From contig NZ_BSUG01000008.1 of assembly GCF_030161475.1 (NCBI RefSeq), positions 1 to 61,168 of the forward strand: DNA of 61,168 nt, given 5' to 3'. Each line of letters begins with the position of its first letter. Within the stretch, counting starts at the first letter, position 1. Positions 53,811 through 61,168 of the stretch are shown piece after piece. The position numbers were made by a program, and so were the translations under genes. The notes under the pieces were generated by a model. That model searched no databases and was not told where the DNA came from. It worked only from the letters and a program-made list of their open reading frames with translations. This DNA comes from Tetragenococcus halophilus subsp. flandriensis (GTDB taxonomy: Bacteria; Bacillota; Bacilli; Lactobacillales; Enterococcaceae).

Positions 53811-53850
53811 TGTTTAATATGTCAGAAAAAAGGAAAGTAACGCTAAAAAT

Positions 53851-54010
53851 AGGTAAATCTAGAGTAGAGTTGTAAAAGTAGCTCTAGAAACTGTGAAATT
53901 AGAGTGAGTTTAATAAAGAAGCTCTAAAATTTGCAAAACTAGAGTGACATTAGCAAAGAAGCCCTAAAATTTGTAAATCTAGAGCAAGTTGCTCCAAGTA
54001 GCTCTAAAAA
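53851..54010. repeat. 40-bp tandem dyad array (array D)
   Basis: AGAGT or AGAGC occurs at 53861, 53901, 53941 and 53981, and the complement GCTCT (GCCCT once) at 53881, 53921, 53961 and 54001. The period is exactly 40 bp and word and complement alternate every 20 bp. AAAT or AACT with TCTAGAG flanks recur. There is no open frame. It lies between rnjB and the mannitol operon. Confidence 0.8.
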
Positions 54011-54020
54011 TTAGAATAAA

Positions 54021-54091
54021 TTTTGGCATTTATTTTTGTGCCAAAACTCTAACTAGTTTAGATTGTAAGCCTTCTCAAATCGTCTTAAACT
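54021..54091 (+). promoter_or_regulatory. mtlA promoter and MtlR-type operator
   Basis: A perfect 8-bp dyad, TTTTGGCA (54021-54028) and TGCCAAAA (54039-54046), resembles the TTGNCA...TGNCAA sites bound by MtlR activators. It lies 16 bp upstream of TTGTAA (54063-54068), which is 17 bp from TAAACT (54086-54091), the arrangement expected for an activator. Confidence 0.7.
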
Positions 54092-54132
54092 AAAGATGTA
54101 GGAAAAGTAAATTTTTGAGAGGAGAAGGAGAA

Positions 54133-55911
54133 ATGGCACAAGAAAATAAAGGAATTAAAGCCAAAGTGCAACAATTAGGTAGTAACCTTAGTAGTATGGT
54201 TATGCCTAATATTGGCGCGTTTATTGCTTGGGGAGTCATTACGGCATTGTTTATTCCGGATGGATTTTTACCTAATGAACAGTTAGCTTCTATGACTGAC
54301 CCAATGATTACTTACTTATTGCCATTATTGATTGGATATACTGGTGGGAGCATGGTTCATGAACAACGCGGTGCGGTTGTTGGTGCGATTGCAACCATGG
54401 GTGTTATTGTTGGTTCTGATGTTCCCATGTTTATTGGCGCAATGATCATGGGTCCTGTAGGCGGTTGGTGTATCAAGAAATTTGATGAAAGATTCGGCCA
54501 TAGAATTCGTGCTGGTTTTGAAATGTTAGTCAATAACTTTTCTTCAGGATTAATTGGTTTTGCTTTAGCTATCATTGGTTATTTTGCTATAGGGCCTTTG
54601 GTTTCTGTATTGACTGAGTGGTTAGGCTTAGGTGTTGCAGCGATTATCCGCGCAAGTTTATTGCCATTAGCGAATATCTTTATTGAACCAGCTAAAATTT
54701 TATTCTTAAACAATGCGATTAACCATGGGATTTTGACGCCTTTAGGAGCAGAGCAATCACTTGAAAGCGGAAAATCAATTTTGTTCTTACTGGAATCTAA
54801 TCCTGGCCCTGGTTTAGGTGTACTGCTTGCTTTTACTATATTTGGTAAGGGGTCAGCGAGATCTTCTGCCCCAGGTGCAATTATCATTCAATTTCTAGGC
54901 GGGATTCATGAAATTTATTTCCCTTATGTAATGATGAAACCTCTACTATTTCTAGCTGTGATCGCCGGCGGGATTTCTGGTACTTTTACTTTCCAATTAT
55001 TAGACGCTGGTTTACGATCAGCTGCATCACCGGGGTCTATTATTGCGATATTAGGGCTGACACCGCCTAATAGTTATGTTGCAGTTATTGCAGGGGTTAT
55101 TGTAGCTACTATCATTTCATTCTTAGTAGCGATGGTCATTATTAGATCAGACCATACTGAAACTTCTGATGATGAACTTGCAAGCCAACAAGCAGCTGTA
55201 CAATCTGCTAAACAAGAAAGCAAAGGCCAAGCTGAAGAAAATACAGCTACTTCAGATGTAGAAAATGCTGAATTAAGAAAAGTCGATCAAGTGATTTTTG
55301 CCTGTGATGCAGGTATGGGCTCCAGTGCGATGGGCGCTTCTGTTTTACGAAAGAAAATGCAAGAAGCAGGTATCGATATGCCGGTAACTAATGCCTCAAT
55401 TAGTAAACTAAAAGATGATGCCAATACTTTAGTTATCACCCAAAATGAGTTACACAATCGTGCGGTGCAAAAAGCGCCATCGGCAGAATTTGTCAGTGTG
55501 GAAAACTTCATGAACAGTCCACGCTATGATGAAATCGTGGAAAGAATGAAAAATGAAACATCACAAACAGAAAATGTTGAAGAAACGACAACTGAAGAAA
55601 CAAACAAGGTAGAAGACTTAACATTATCTAAAGTAGAACATATTGTCTTTGCCTGTGACGCAGGAATGGGATCCAGTGCAATGGGAGCTTCGGTATTGCG
55701 AAATATGGTGAAAAAATCTGATATAGATGTAGATGTGACAAATCTAGTTATCGATCACTTAAATGATGATGCTCAAAGCTTGGTGATAACGCAAAAAGAG
55801 CTGTATGATCGTGCTGAGCAAAAAGCAACATCCGCACAATTTATTACAGTAGATAACTTTATGGATACGGAAGTTTATGAACAGATCGTTGAACGAATGA
55901 AAGAGCAGTAG
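54133..55911 (+). CDS. mtlA: mannitol PTS EIICB with two tandem IIB domains
   Basis: A 592-residue membrane permease that imports mannitol and phosphorylates it to mannitol 1-phosphate. Residues 1-345 are the IIC domain (GGIHEIYFPYVMMKP is the sugar-binding loop). Two IIB domains follow: phospho-Cys391 and Cys508, both in CDAGMGSSAMGASVLR, joined by a Thr/Glu-rich linker (about 479-500). Relatives have one IIB. I use ATG 54133, 8 nt after AGGAG. It leads the mannitol genes; IIA is encoded separately by mtlF. Confidence 0.93.
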   Translation: MAQENKGIKAKVQQLGSNLSSMVMPNIGAFIAWGVITALFIPDGFLPNEQLASMTDPMITYLLPLLIGYTGGSMVHEQRGAVVGAIATMGVIVGSDVPMFIGAMIMGPVGGWCIKKFDERFGHRIRAGFEMLVNNFSSGLIGFALAIIGYFAIGPLVSVLTEWLGLGVAAIIRASLLPLANIFIEPAKILFLNNAINHGILTPLGAEQSLESGKSILFLLESNPGPGLGVLLAFTIFGKGSARSSAPGAIIIQFLGGIHEIYFPYVMMKPLLFLAVIAGGISGTFTFQLLDAGLRSAASPGSIIAILGLTPPNSYVAVIAGVIVATIISFLVAMVIIRSDHTETSDDELASQQAAVQSAKQESKGQAEENTATSDVENAELRKVDQVIFACDAGMGSSAMGASVLRKKMQEAGIDMPVTNASISKLKDDANTLVITQNELHNRAVQKAPSAEFVSVENFMNSPRYDEIVERMKNETSQTENVEETTTEETNKVEDLTLSKVEHIVFACDAGMGSSAMGASVLRNMVKKSDIDVDVTNLVIDHLNDDAQSLVITQKELYDRAEQKATSAQFITVDNFMDTEVYEQIVERMKEQ

Positions 55912-55991
55912 TAAAATAAACCCCCTGATAAACAAAGAAAGAAATGGTATCATCTAGGATGAAGACAGTAACGATTAAATCCTAGTCTTAT

Positions 55992-56082
55992 GAAAAGATA
56001 GGGCAACTTCTTTATAAGCAGCTACAGTAAAGTTTTCTAGATAGTTGTCAGACTTTAAAAGAAGGGCACTATCTTTTCTTTT
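55992..56082 (+). terminator. long hairpin between mtlA and mtlR
   Basis: Outer arms 55992-56001 and 56069-56078 pair perfectly, and inner arms ACTTCTTT and AAAGAAG extend the structure; T residues follow. It probably lowers expression of mtlR relative to mtlA. Confidence 0.7.
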
Positions 56083-56106
56083 GATTTTATATTGGAGGTG
56101 AATTAC

Positions 56107-58177
56107 TTGTATTTTTCCAGCCGGGAAAATCAATTGTTAAAAATATTGCTTGAAAATGATCAAGGGGTTTTTTGCAAAACATTTACAAGAGACATTACAA
56201 ATTAGTAAGCGAACGTTATATCGGGAAATTTCAAGTATTGAAAAAACCATCAAGCCGCAAAAAGCACAAATTATTAATGAACGCAAAAATGGTTATCGTT
56301 TAATTGGAGAAAAAGAAACACTGCAAGCTATAAGACAAGAAGTAGAAAACAACCAAGAAGTAGTTTTTGATAATGTACATCGTCAAAGTGCGCTTGTTTC
56401 AAGTTTGTTATTGGCTGAAGAAGAAATGATCATCGAAGGTTTGGCACAAGATTTTGCTGTGAGTCCTGCAACGATTCATAGTGATTTACTACAAGTTGAA
56501 AAGAGTCTATCTGAGTATGGTCTTTCTCTACAACGGAAAAAAGCGCGCGGTATTTTGGTCACAGGTTCAGAAGAAAAACGTCGTCAGATTCTGAGTAATA
56601 TTATCTATAGCGATGTCAACGAATATGAGTTTTTCTCTTATCTGTCTGAATTGAACGCTGCTGATAAGAATATTCGATCCACTAACTTCTTTTTGAATTT
56701 TATCTCTCCGATCTGGTTTTATTTTGCACAAAAAGCAGTACTTGAAAAAACGAACAGCCTTTTTATTGAGGTTACGGATAACCAATTACAACAGGTGATC
56801 ACTAGTCTGGCTTTGTCCCTGGAACGGATTAATAAGGGCCATTTTCTAACGGAAACAACATCTAATCAAACAGTATCGCCAAGTATTAGAAGTCTAGCAG
56901 AACAGATTATAGGAGAAATAAAAAGGCAGACGGATTTAGGAATGACCGAGGCGGAAATTTTATTTTTCTCTAAGCAATTAGAAGGAGTAAATTATAAAAA
57001 ACCGCAAAATATTTTTCTGGATAACTTTGATGCAGAACTTTCTTACCAAGTAAGAGAGCTAATTCGCTTGGTTTCTGAACAAATGCAAAAAGACTTTCGT
57101 AAAGATGATACGCTTTTCTATGATTTATTGACGCATTTATCAGCAGCATTTAAGCGCATCGATAATCAGGCACAATTAGCAGGAAATCCTCTGCTAGAAA
57201 AGATTTTGGAAGAATATCCTGAATTAACGGAGATTATTCAAGCAAATTTAAAGCAGATTTTTACAGATCACCAAGCATTTTTGCAAGATGAACTGGCTTA
57301 TATTGTGATTCACTTTGCGGCTTCTTTAGAAAGAAATCCGGTTCGAAAAGAACTTTCAGCATTGGTGCTTTGTTCTAGCGGCATTGGCACAGCCAAAATT
57401 TTAGAAAGTCGCATCAATAAATACATTCCAGAAATTGAAAGAATCGAAATTGCTAAAATTTCACAAATGAGCCATATTGACTTTAAAGAGTTTGATTTAA
57501 TCCTTTCGACGATTTATTTACCAGAATTTTCTTTACCTTATAAAGTTATTTCACCTTTGTTATTAGATGATGAGATTTATGAAATCAAGCAGGAATTAAA
57601 GGGGAAACAGTCAGAAAATAAGCCAGCATCTTTTGCAAGTGCACCAAAAACTACACAAAATGATTTTGAAAAAGTTTACGAACAGATGAAAGTAGCCAAT
57701 GAGTTGTTGACCCGTTTTTCAATTAAAAATATCACAACTCAACAAACCTTAGAAAAAACTTTAGAAGTCATTTTAGAAGAATTAGAAGGAGTTGTGCTGG
57801 AAAACCGGAGAAAAGTTCGAGATTTGATTGTTAATCGTCATCAATTAGCGCCGATTGGCATACCAAATACGCACTTTGCTTTATTTCATAGTTCTAATCA
57901 TTATGTGAAAGAGCCCTATTTTGCGATTTTTGATCTATCACGTTCAGTCCCTATTTTAGGAATGGACAAAAAACCAATGGAGCTAACAAGACTATTGCTA
58001 ATGTTGGCGCCGGCGGATATGTCTGAAACTGAAAATCGTCTTTTAGGAAAAATCAGTGCTTCAGTCATTGAAAGTGATGTCAATATGCAGCTTTATCAGT
58101 ACGGAAATGAAGAAGAGATTTATGAATGGATCAGTTCTTTGTTTATTGCTGAAATTAAAGAATCGGAGGAGGAATAG
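56107..58177 (+). pseudogene. mtlR: mannitol operon activator MtlR with a one-base frameshift near the start
   Basis: The gene should start at TTG 56107, 6 nt after GGAGGTG, giving MYFSSRENQLLKILLENDQG. At the run G4T6 (56164-56173) the frame is lost; with one T less it continues as VFAKHLQETLQISKRTLYRE, the expected helix-turn-helix. The rest (to 58177) is intact: two PRD domains, a IIB-like domain with LCSSGIG and a IIA-like domain with GIPNTHFA, about 689 residues in all. An internal start near 56150 lacks a ribosome binding site and would remove part of the DNA-binding domain. True mutation, phase variation or sequencing error are all possible. Confidence 0.82.
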
Positions 58178-58180
58178 AAA

Positions 58181-58627
58181 ATGAAATTACAAAAAGAAAT
58201 GATTTTATTGAATCAGACAGATAAGACGCCTGAAGATGTAATTAAAAAAAGTGGCCAGCTCTTGGTTGATGCTGGCTGTGTCGATTCTGCTTATGTGGAT
58301 GCGATGATTGAACGTGAAAATAAAGTATCTACCTACATGGGAAACTTTATCGCCATTCCCCATGGAACAGATGAAGCCAAAGAATATGTGAAAAAAAGCG
58401 GGATCTCCATTGTTCAGGTACCTGAGGGGATAGATTTTTCTACTGAAGACGATGATGAAGAAAAGCTAGCGACGGTTATTTTCGGCATTGCTGGCGTAAA
58501 CAATGAACATTTAGACATTTTGCAACAGATTGCTGTCTTTTGCTCAGACGTACAAAATGTTGTTAAATTAGCAGATGCAAATTCTGAAGATGAAGTGATT
58601 GCATTACTTGAGGAGGTAGCAGAATGA
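58181..58627 (+). CDS. mtlF: mannitol PTS EIIA component
   Basis: A 148-residue cytoplasmic phosphocarrier that takes phosphate from HPr on His61 (in [10 protein letters not shown]) and passes it to the IIB cysteine of MtlA. Fructose/mannitol family IIA fold with [28 protein letters not shown] lies before the ATG, 3 nt after mtlR. Its stop overlaps the mtlD start (ATGA). Confidence 0.94.
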   Translation: MKLQKEMILLNQTDKTPEDVIKKSGQLLVDAGCVDSAYVDAMIERENKVSTYMGNFIAIPHGTDEAKEYVKKSGISIVQVPEGIDFSTEDDDEEKLATVIFGIAGVNNEHLDILQQIAVFCSDVQNVVKLADANSEDEVIALLEEVAE

Positions 58628-59766
58628 AAGCCACACACTTTGGTGCAGGAAATATCGGACGTGGATTTATTGGTGAAATTTTACATGAAAATGATTTTTC
58701 CATTGATTTTGTCGATATTAACGAAACGATTATCAATGCTTTAAAAGAAAGAAAAAGTTATGAAATTGAATTAGCAGCAGAAGAGAAAAAACATATTACG
58801 GTCGATCAAGTGACTGGACTTAATAATCAGAAGGACCCTGAAGCAGTGATTGATTCAGTAGCAACAAGTGATATTATTACTACAGCGATCGGTCCTAAGA
58901 TTTTACCTATGATTGCGGAGTTGATCGCAAAAGGGATTCAAAAGCGTCGGCAAGCAGGAAAGCAAACGCCTATTGATGTTATTGCCTGTGAAAATATGAT
59001 TGGAGCTAGTCAGTTTTTACTGGATAAAGTTCAACCATTTTTATCTGCGGATGATATGGATTATGTCGATAGATATGTAGGTTTTCCTAATGCAGCCGTG
59101 GACCGAATTGTACCTATTCAACAACATGAAGATCCTTTATTTGTTTCTGTTGAACCTTTTAGTGAATGGTTAGTGGATGATACGCAAAGTAAGGCAAAAC
59201 AGATTCGTTTGAATAATGTAGGTTATGTGTCTGATTTAGCGCCTTATATTGAACGCAAGCTATTTTCAGTAAATACTGGTCATGCGACAACTGCCTATAC
59301 AGGGGCCTTTTATGGCTATACTACTATTGGCGAAGCTGTTGCAGATAGGAAAGTATTGGATCAATTAAAGGCTGTTTTACAAGAAACTGGCGATTTATTG
59401 ATCGCTAAGTGGCAGTTTGAGCGTCCGCAACATGAACAATATGTCCAAAAAATTATCGAACGTTTTAAAAATCCTTATATTTCAGATGACATTACGCGAG
59501 TAGCGCGTACCCCTATTCGAAAGCTGGGTTATGACGAACGTTTTATTCGTCCCATCCGCGAAGCAAAGGATTACGGACTTTCTTATGAAGCTCTGGTTGA
59601 TGTTGTGGCGATGATTCTACAATATGATGATCCAGCTGATGAAGAAAGCGTACGCTTACAAAAAATGTTAAAAGAAAAAACAACAACTGAAGTGATTCAA
59701 GAAGTAACAAATTTAAGTGAACCGACACTTGTGGCTCAAATCGTTGAAAAAATAGGAAATAGCTAA
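58624..59766 (+). CDS. mtlD: mannitol-1-phosphate 5-dehydrogenase
   Basis: A 380-residue NAD-dependent polyol phosphate dehydrogenase that oxidises mannitol 1-phosphate to fructose 6-phosphate. The NAD motif [11 protein letters not shown] is at residues 7-17 and the catalytic Lys lies in [12 protein letters not shown]. The family identity is clear from [18 protein letters not shown] precedes the start. It ends the mtl operon; no strong terminator is visible before the nagB promoter. Confidence 0.95.
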   Translation: MKATHFGAGNIGRGFIGEILHENDFSIDFVDINETIINALKERKSYEIELAAEEKKHITVDQVTGLNNQKDPEAVIDSVATSDIITTAIGPKILPMIAELIAKGIQKRRQAGKQTPIDVIACENMIGASQFLLDKVQPFLSADDMDYVDRYVGFPNAAVDRIVPIQQHEDPLFVSVEPFSEWLVDDTQSKAKQIRLNNVGYVSDLAPYIERKLFSVNTGHATTAYTGAFYGYTTIGEAVADRKVLDQLKAVLQETGDLLIAKWQFERPQHEQYVQKIIERFKNPYISDDITRVARTPIRKLGYDERFIRPIREAKDYGLSYEALVDVVAMILQYDDPADEESVRLQKMLKEKTTTEVIQEVTNLSEPTLVAQIVEKIGNS

Positions 59767-59789
59767 TGTGAAATGATTAACGTACAATC

Positions 59790-59831
59790 TTGTTTTTTAT
59801 AAAAGACCGTGCTAAAATTGGTTTATACCAA
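59790..59831 (+). promoter_or_regulatory. nagB promoter with GntR-type operator
   Basis: TTGTTT (59790-59795) and TAAAAT (59813-59818) are 17 bp apart. TTGGTTTATACCAA (59818-59831) overlaps the end of the -10 box and the start site; it is palindromic except for the central T/A pairs and resembles NagR/HutC operators and the site at 3091. Confidence 0.72.
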
Positions 59832-59856
59832 AAATACGTGCGAAGGAGATTATTTT

Positions 59857-60558
59857 ATGGATGTTATTCGCGTGAAAAATGCCGATGAGGGCGGTAAAAA
59901 AGCATTTGAAATTATCAAAGATGGCGTTGCAAAAGGCGCTGATACTTTTGGTTTAGCAACAGGTAGCACACCAGAAACAATGTATAGCTACATGATTGCA
60001 AGTGACATGGATTTTTCTGATAAAGTGTCTGTGAACTTAGATGAATATGTAGGTTTGGATGGAAGTAACGAGCAGAGCTATCGCTATTTTATGGACCAAC
60101 ATTTGTTTAACCATAAACCGTTCAAAAAAACTTATGTTCCAAACGGTAAAGCACAAGATTTAGACGCAGAATGCAAACGTTATGATGATATCATTGCCGC
60201 TAATCCGATCGACATCCAAGTATTAGGGATTGGTCAAAATGGTCATATTGGCTTTAATGAACCAGGAACTTCTTTTGAAGCAACGACACACGTTGTTGAG
60301 CTTACAGAATCAACAGTTAACGCTAATAAACGTTATTTTGACAAAGTAGAAGATGTGCCAACCCGAGCATTGACTATGGGCATCCAATCCATTATGAAAA
60401 GTAAAAAAATCATTTTAATGGCCTTTGGTGAAGCTAAAGCTGATGCGGTTAAAGGCATGATCGATGGAAAAGTGACAGAGGACTTGCCAGCCAGCGTCTT
60501 ACAAAAACACGACGATGTAGTCGTAATCATCGATGAAGATGCTGCAAGCAAATTATAA
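59857..60558 (+). CDS. nagB: glucosamine-6-phosphate deaminase
   Basis: A 233-residue enzyme that converts glucosamine 6-phosphate to fructose 6-phosphate and ammonia. [12 protein letters not shown] (near 33-44) is the phosphate loop, NLDEYVGL (near 60-67) carries the catalytic Asp, and [15 protein letters not shown] the catalytic His/Glu region. It is the short monomeric form without the allosteric extension of the E. coli enzyme. I start at ATG 59857 after GAAGGAG; the frame opens 48 bp earlier across the operator and is rejected. Confidence 0.95.
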   Translation: MDVIRVKNADEGGKKAFEIIKDGVAKGADTFGLATGSTPETMYSYMIASDMDFSDKVSVNLDEYVGLDGSNEQSYRYFMDQHLFNHKPFKKTYVPNGKAQDLDAECKRYDDIIAANPIDIQVLGIGQNGHIGFNEPGTSFEATTHVVELTESTVNANKRYFDKVEDVPTRALTMGIQSIMKSKKIILMAFGEAKADAVKGMIDGKVTEDLPASVLQKHDDVVVIIDEDAASKL

Positions 60559-60570
60559 TAACAAATAGTA

Positions 60571-60602
60571 AAAACGCGCAGAATAAGCTCTGCGCGTTTT
60601 TT
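60571..60602 (+). terminator. terminator of nagB
   Basis: A perfect 12-bp GC-rich stem (60571-60582 with 60589-60600) with T residues on the outer end. Confidence 0.9.
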
Positions 60603-60648
60603 GATGAGCTGAGAAATAGGAAAAAGAGTGAGTTGATCTAGTAGTTTG

Positions 60649-60992
60649 GGCCTACTTATGCCTTACTTTAGGCCAAAAGGCAGGGGAATGGCCTCTTCTA
60701 TGTTAAACTTCGGGCCAGTTGCTCTACTAATGGTCTTTACTTTAGCTGACTTAGGGACAAGTGCTGGATATTTGGCCCTTTCTCTGCTGTACTTGAGGAC
60801 AATTGTTAAAGTTTTGGCCCTACTTTATTAACTCAACTTCACTAAATTTAGGTCAGGAAATTTAATTTGCTGAACCTTCTTTGCCATACTTGGATTGGGA
60901 AACCTTATTTGCTGGCCCTTCTTTGCCATACTTAGGTCAGAAAATCTAACTTACTGACCCTTCTTCCCTATACCTGGGTTAGGAAACACCGT
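60649..60992. repeat. 42-bp tandem dyad array (array H)
   Basis: Eight or so degenerate units. GGCC or GGTC words begin at 60649, 60690, 60732, 60774 and 60816; after a 15-bp shift further units start at 60867, 60909 and 60951. The spacing is 41-42 bp. A unit reads roughly TTGCTG-RNCC-TTCTTTGCC and then ATACTTRGGTCAG. It is the same repeat as array A at 192-359 but in the opposite orientation. A 61-codon open frame here is a by-product of the repeat. Confidence 0.78.
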
Positions 60993-61085
60993 TTGTTAAT
61001 CTTTTTTAATTTTGACAGTTGTAAACTCTTTGAGCTTTCAACCCTAAGTGTAAAATTTATTGAGGTACCCTCTGGACGAATAAAA

Positions 61086-61149
61086 AAGAAACCGTTACTC
61101 TATTCATTGAACTGGACTAACAGACACGAATGAACAAAGGCGGTTTCTT
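61086..61149 (+). promoter_or_regulatory. hairpin directly before the last start codon
   Basis: Perfect 9-bp arms AAGAAACCG (61086-61094) and CGGTTTCTT (61141-61149) with an inner TTCATT/AATGAA pair end at the base before an ATG. The Shine-Dalgarno-like AAAGG lies in the loop side of the stem. Such hairpins protect some transposase genes from read-through transcription. Confidence 0.45.
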
Positions 61150-61168
61150 ATGGATTCTATTGTAACAG
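61150..61168 (+). CDS. 5' end of a gene cut by the window edge
   Basis: Only six codons (Met-Asp-Ser-Ile-Val-Thr) are inside the window. The preceding hairpin and isolated position suggest an insertion sequence transposase, but this cannot be decided from six residues. Confidence 0.3.

Noticed and set aside
60646-60831. Plus-strand ORF of 61 codons
   Set aside because: It is a by-product of the 42-bp repeat array; no ribosome binding site and no match to a known protein.
1-61090. GGTACC near both ends of the window as insertion sequence termini
   Set aside because: The shared stretch is only about six bases and the flanks do not continue to match.
1-61168. tRNA, rRNA, tmRNA genes and origins
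   Set aside because: I saw no cloverleaf with a GTTCRAATC arm, no rRNA segments and no DnaA box cluster; a covariance search would be needed to exclude small RNAs.

Overview
The window is a chromosomal segment of a low-GC Gram-positive bacterium of the Lactobacillales, most likely an Enterococcaceae member of the Tetragenococcus/Enterococcus type. Pointers are the V-type ATPase operon with Enterococcus hirae gene order (ntpFIKECGABD), the BusR-BusAB glycine betaine module, sucrose, mannitol and dihydroxyacetone PTS-linked sugar genes, strong AGGAGG ribosome binding sites, and unusually acidic extracellular domains (BusB, the large ABC permease) that suit a salt-tolerant organism. Genus is inference; family-level placement is fairly safe.

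Layout: 0.2-0.4 kb tandem repeat array; 0.5-2.5 kb dhaMKL; 2.6-5.1 kb lacD remnant, GntR regulator and agaS-type isomerase; 5.2-8.3 kb a frameshifted DUF924 gene, an S24-type repressor divergent from a coiled-coil gene carrying an SOS-like box, an NAD(P)-binding protein and a deaminase; 8.5-12.4 kb a P1B-4 metal ATPase, a Cys-less rhodanese, an MgtC protein and an Rrf2 regulator; 12.5-21.0 kb the V-ATPase operon, whose K subunit keeps the full Na+ ligand set; 21-24.6 kb hydrolase, TrhO, SPFH and LURP proteins; 24.7-28.4 kb scrR-scrB divergent from a fructokinase with two matching ScrR operators; 28.4-29.7 kb PadR and its membrane partner; 29.9-33.4 kb serC-serA-DUF1015; 33.4-36 kb a second array, a 45-residue ORF, a GC-rich repeat and an ABC-F gene with a Shine-Dalgarno hairpin; 36-42.2 kb MacB-like ABC transporter, GH13 enzyme, asd, rplS; 42.6-46.4 kb busR-busA-busB; 46.7-50.2 kb lipoprotein, two atypical SDR proteins and a Zur-type zinc-starvation operon (rpsN, rpmF, unknown gene); 50.4-53.8 kb dicarboxylate carrier and RNase J2; 54-59.8 kb mannitol operon mtlA-(frameshifted mtlR)-mtlF-mtlD; 59.8-60.6 kb nagB; then another array and the first codons of a gene at the edge.

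The most unusual signal is not a gene. Five intergenic stretches are built from tandem units of 40, 41 or 42 bp, each containing a short word and its reverse complement about half a unit apart. The word differs from array to array, but the period and dyad layout are constant. Other points worth checking are the third gene of the zinc-starvation operon, the tandem IIB domains of MtlA, the one-base frameshift in mtlR, the hairpin that encloses the ABC-F ribosome binding site, and two related GntR-type operators at agaR and nagB.
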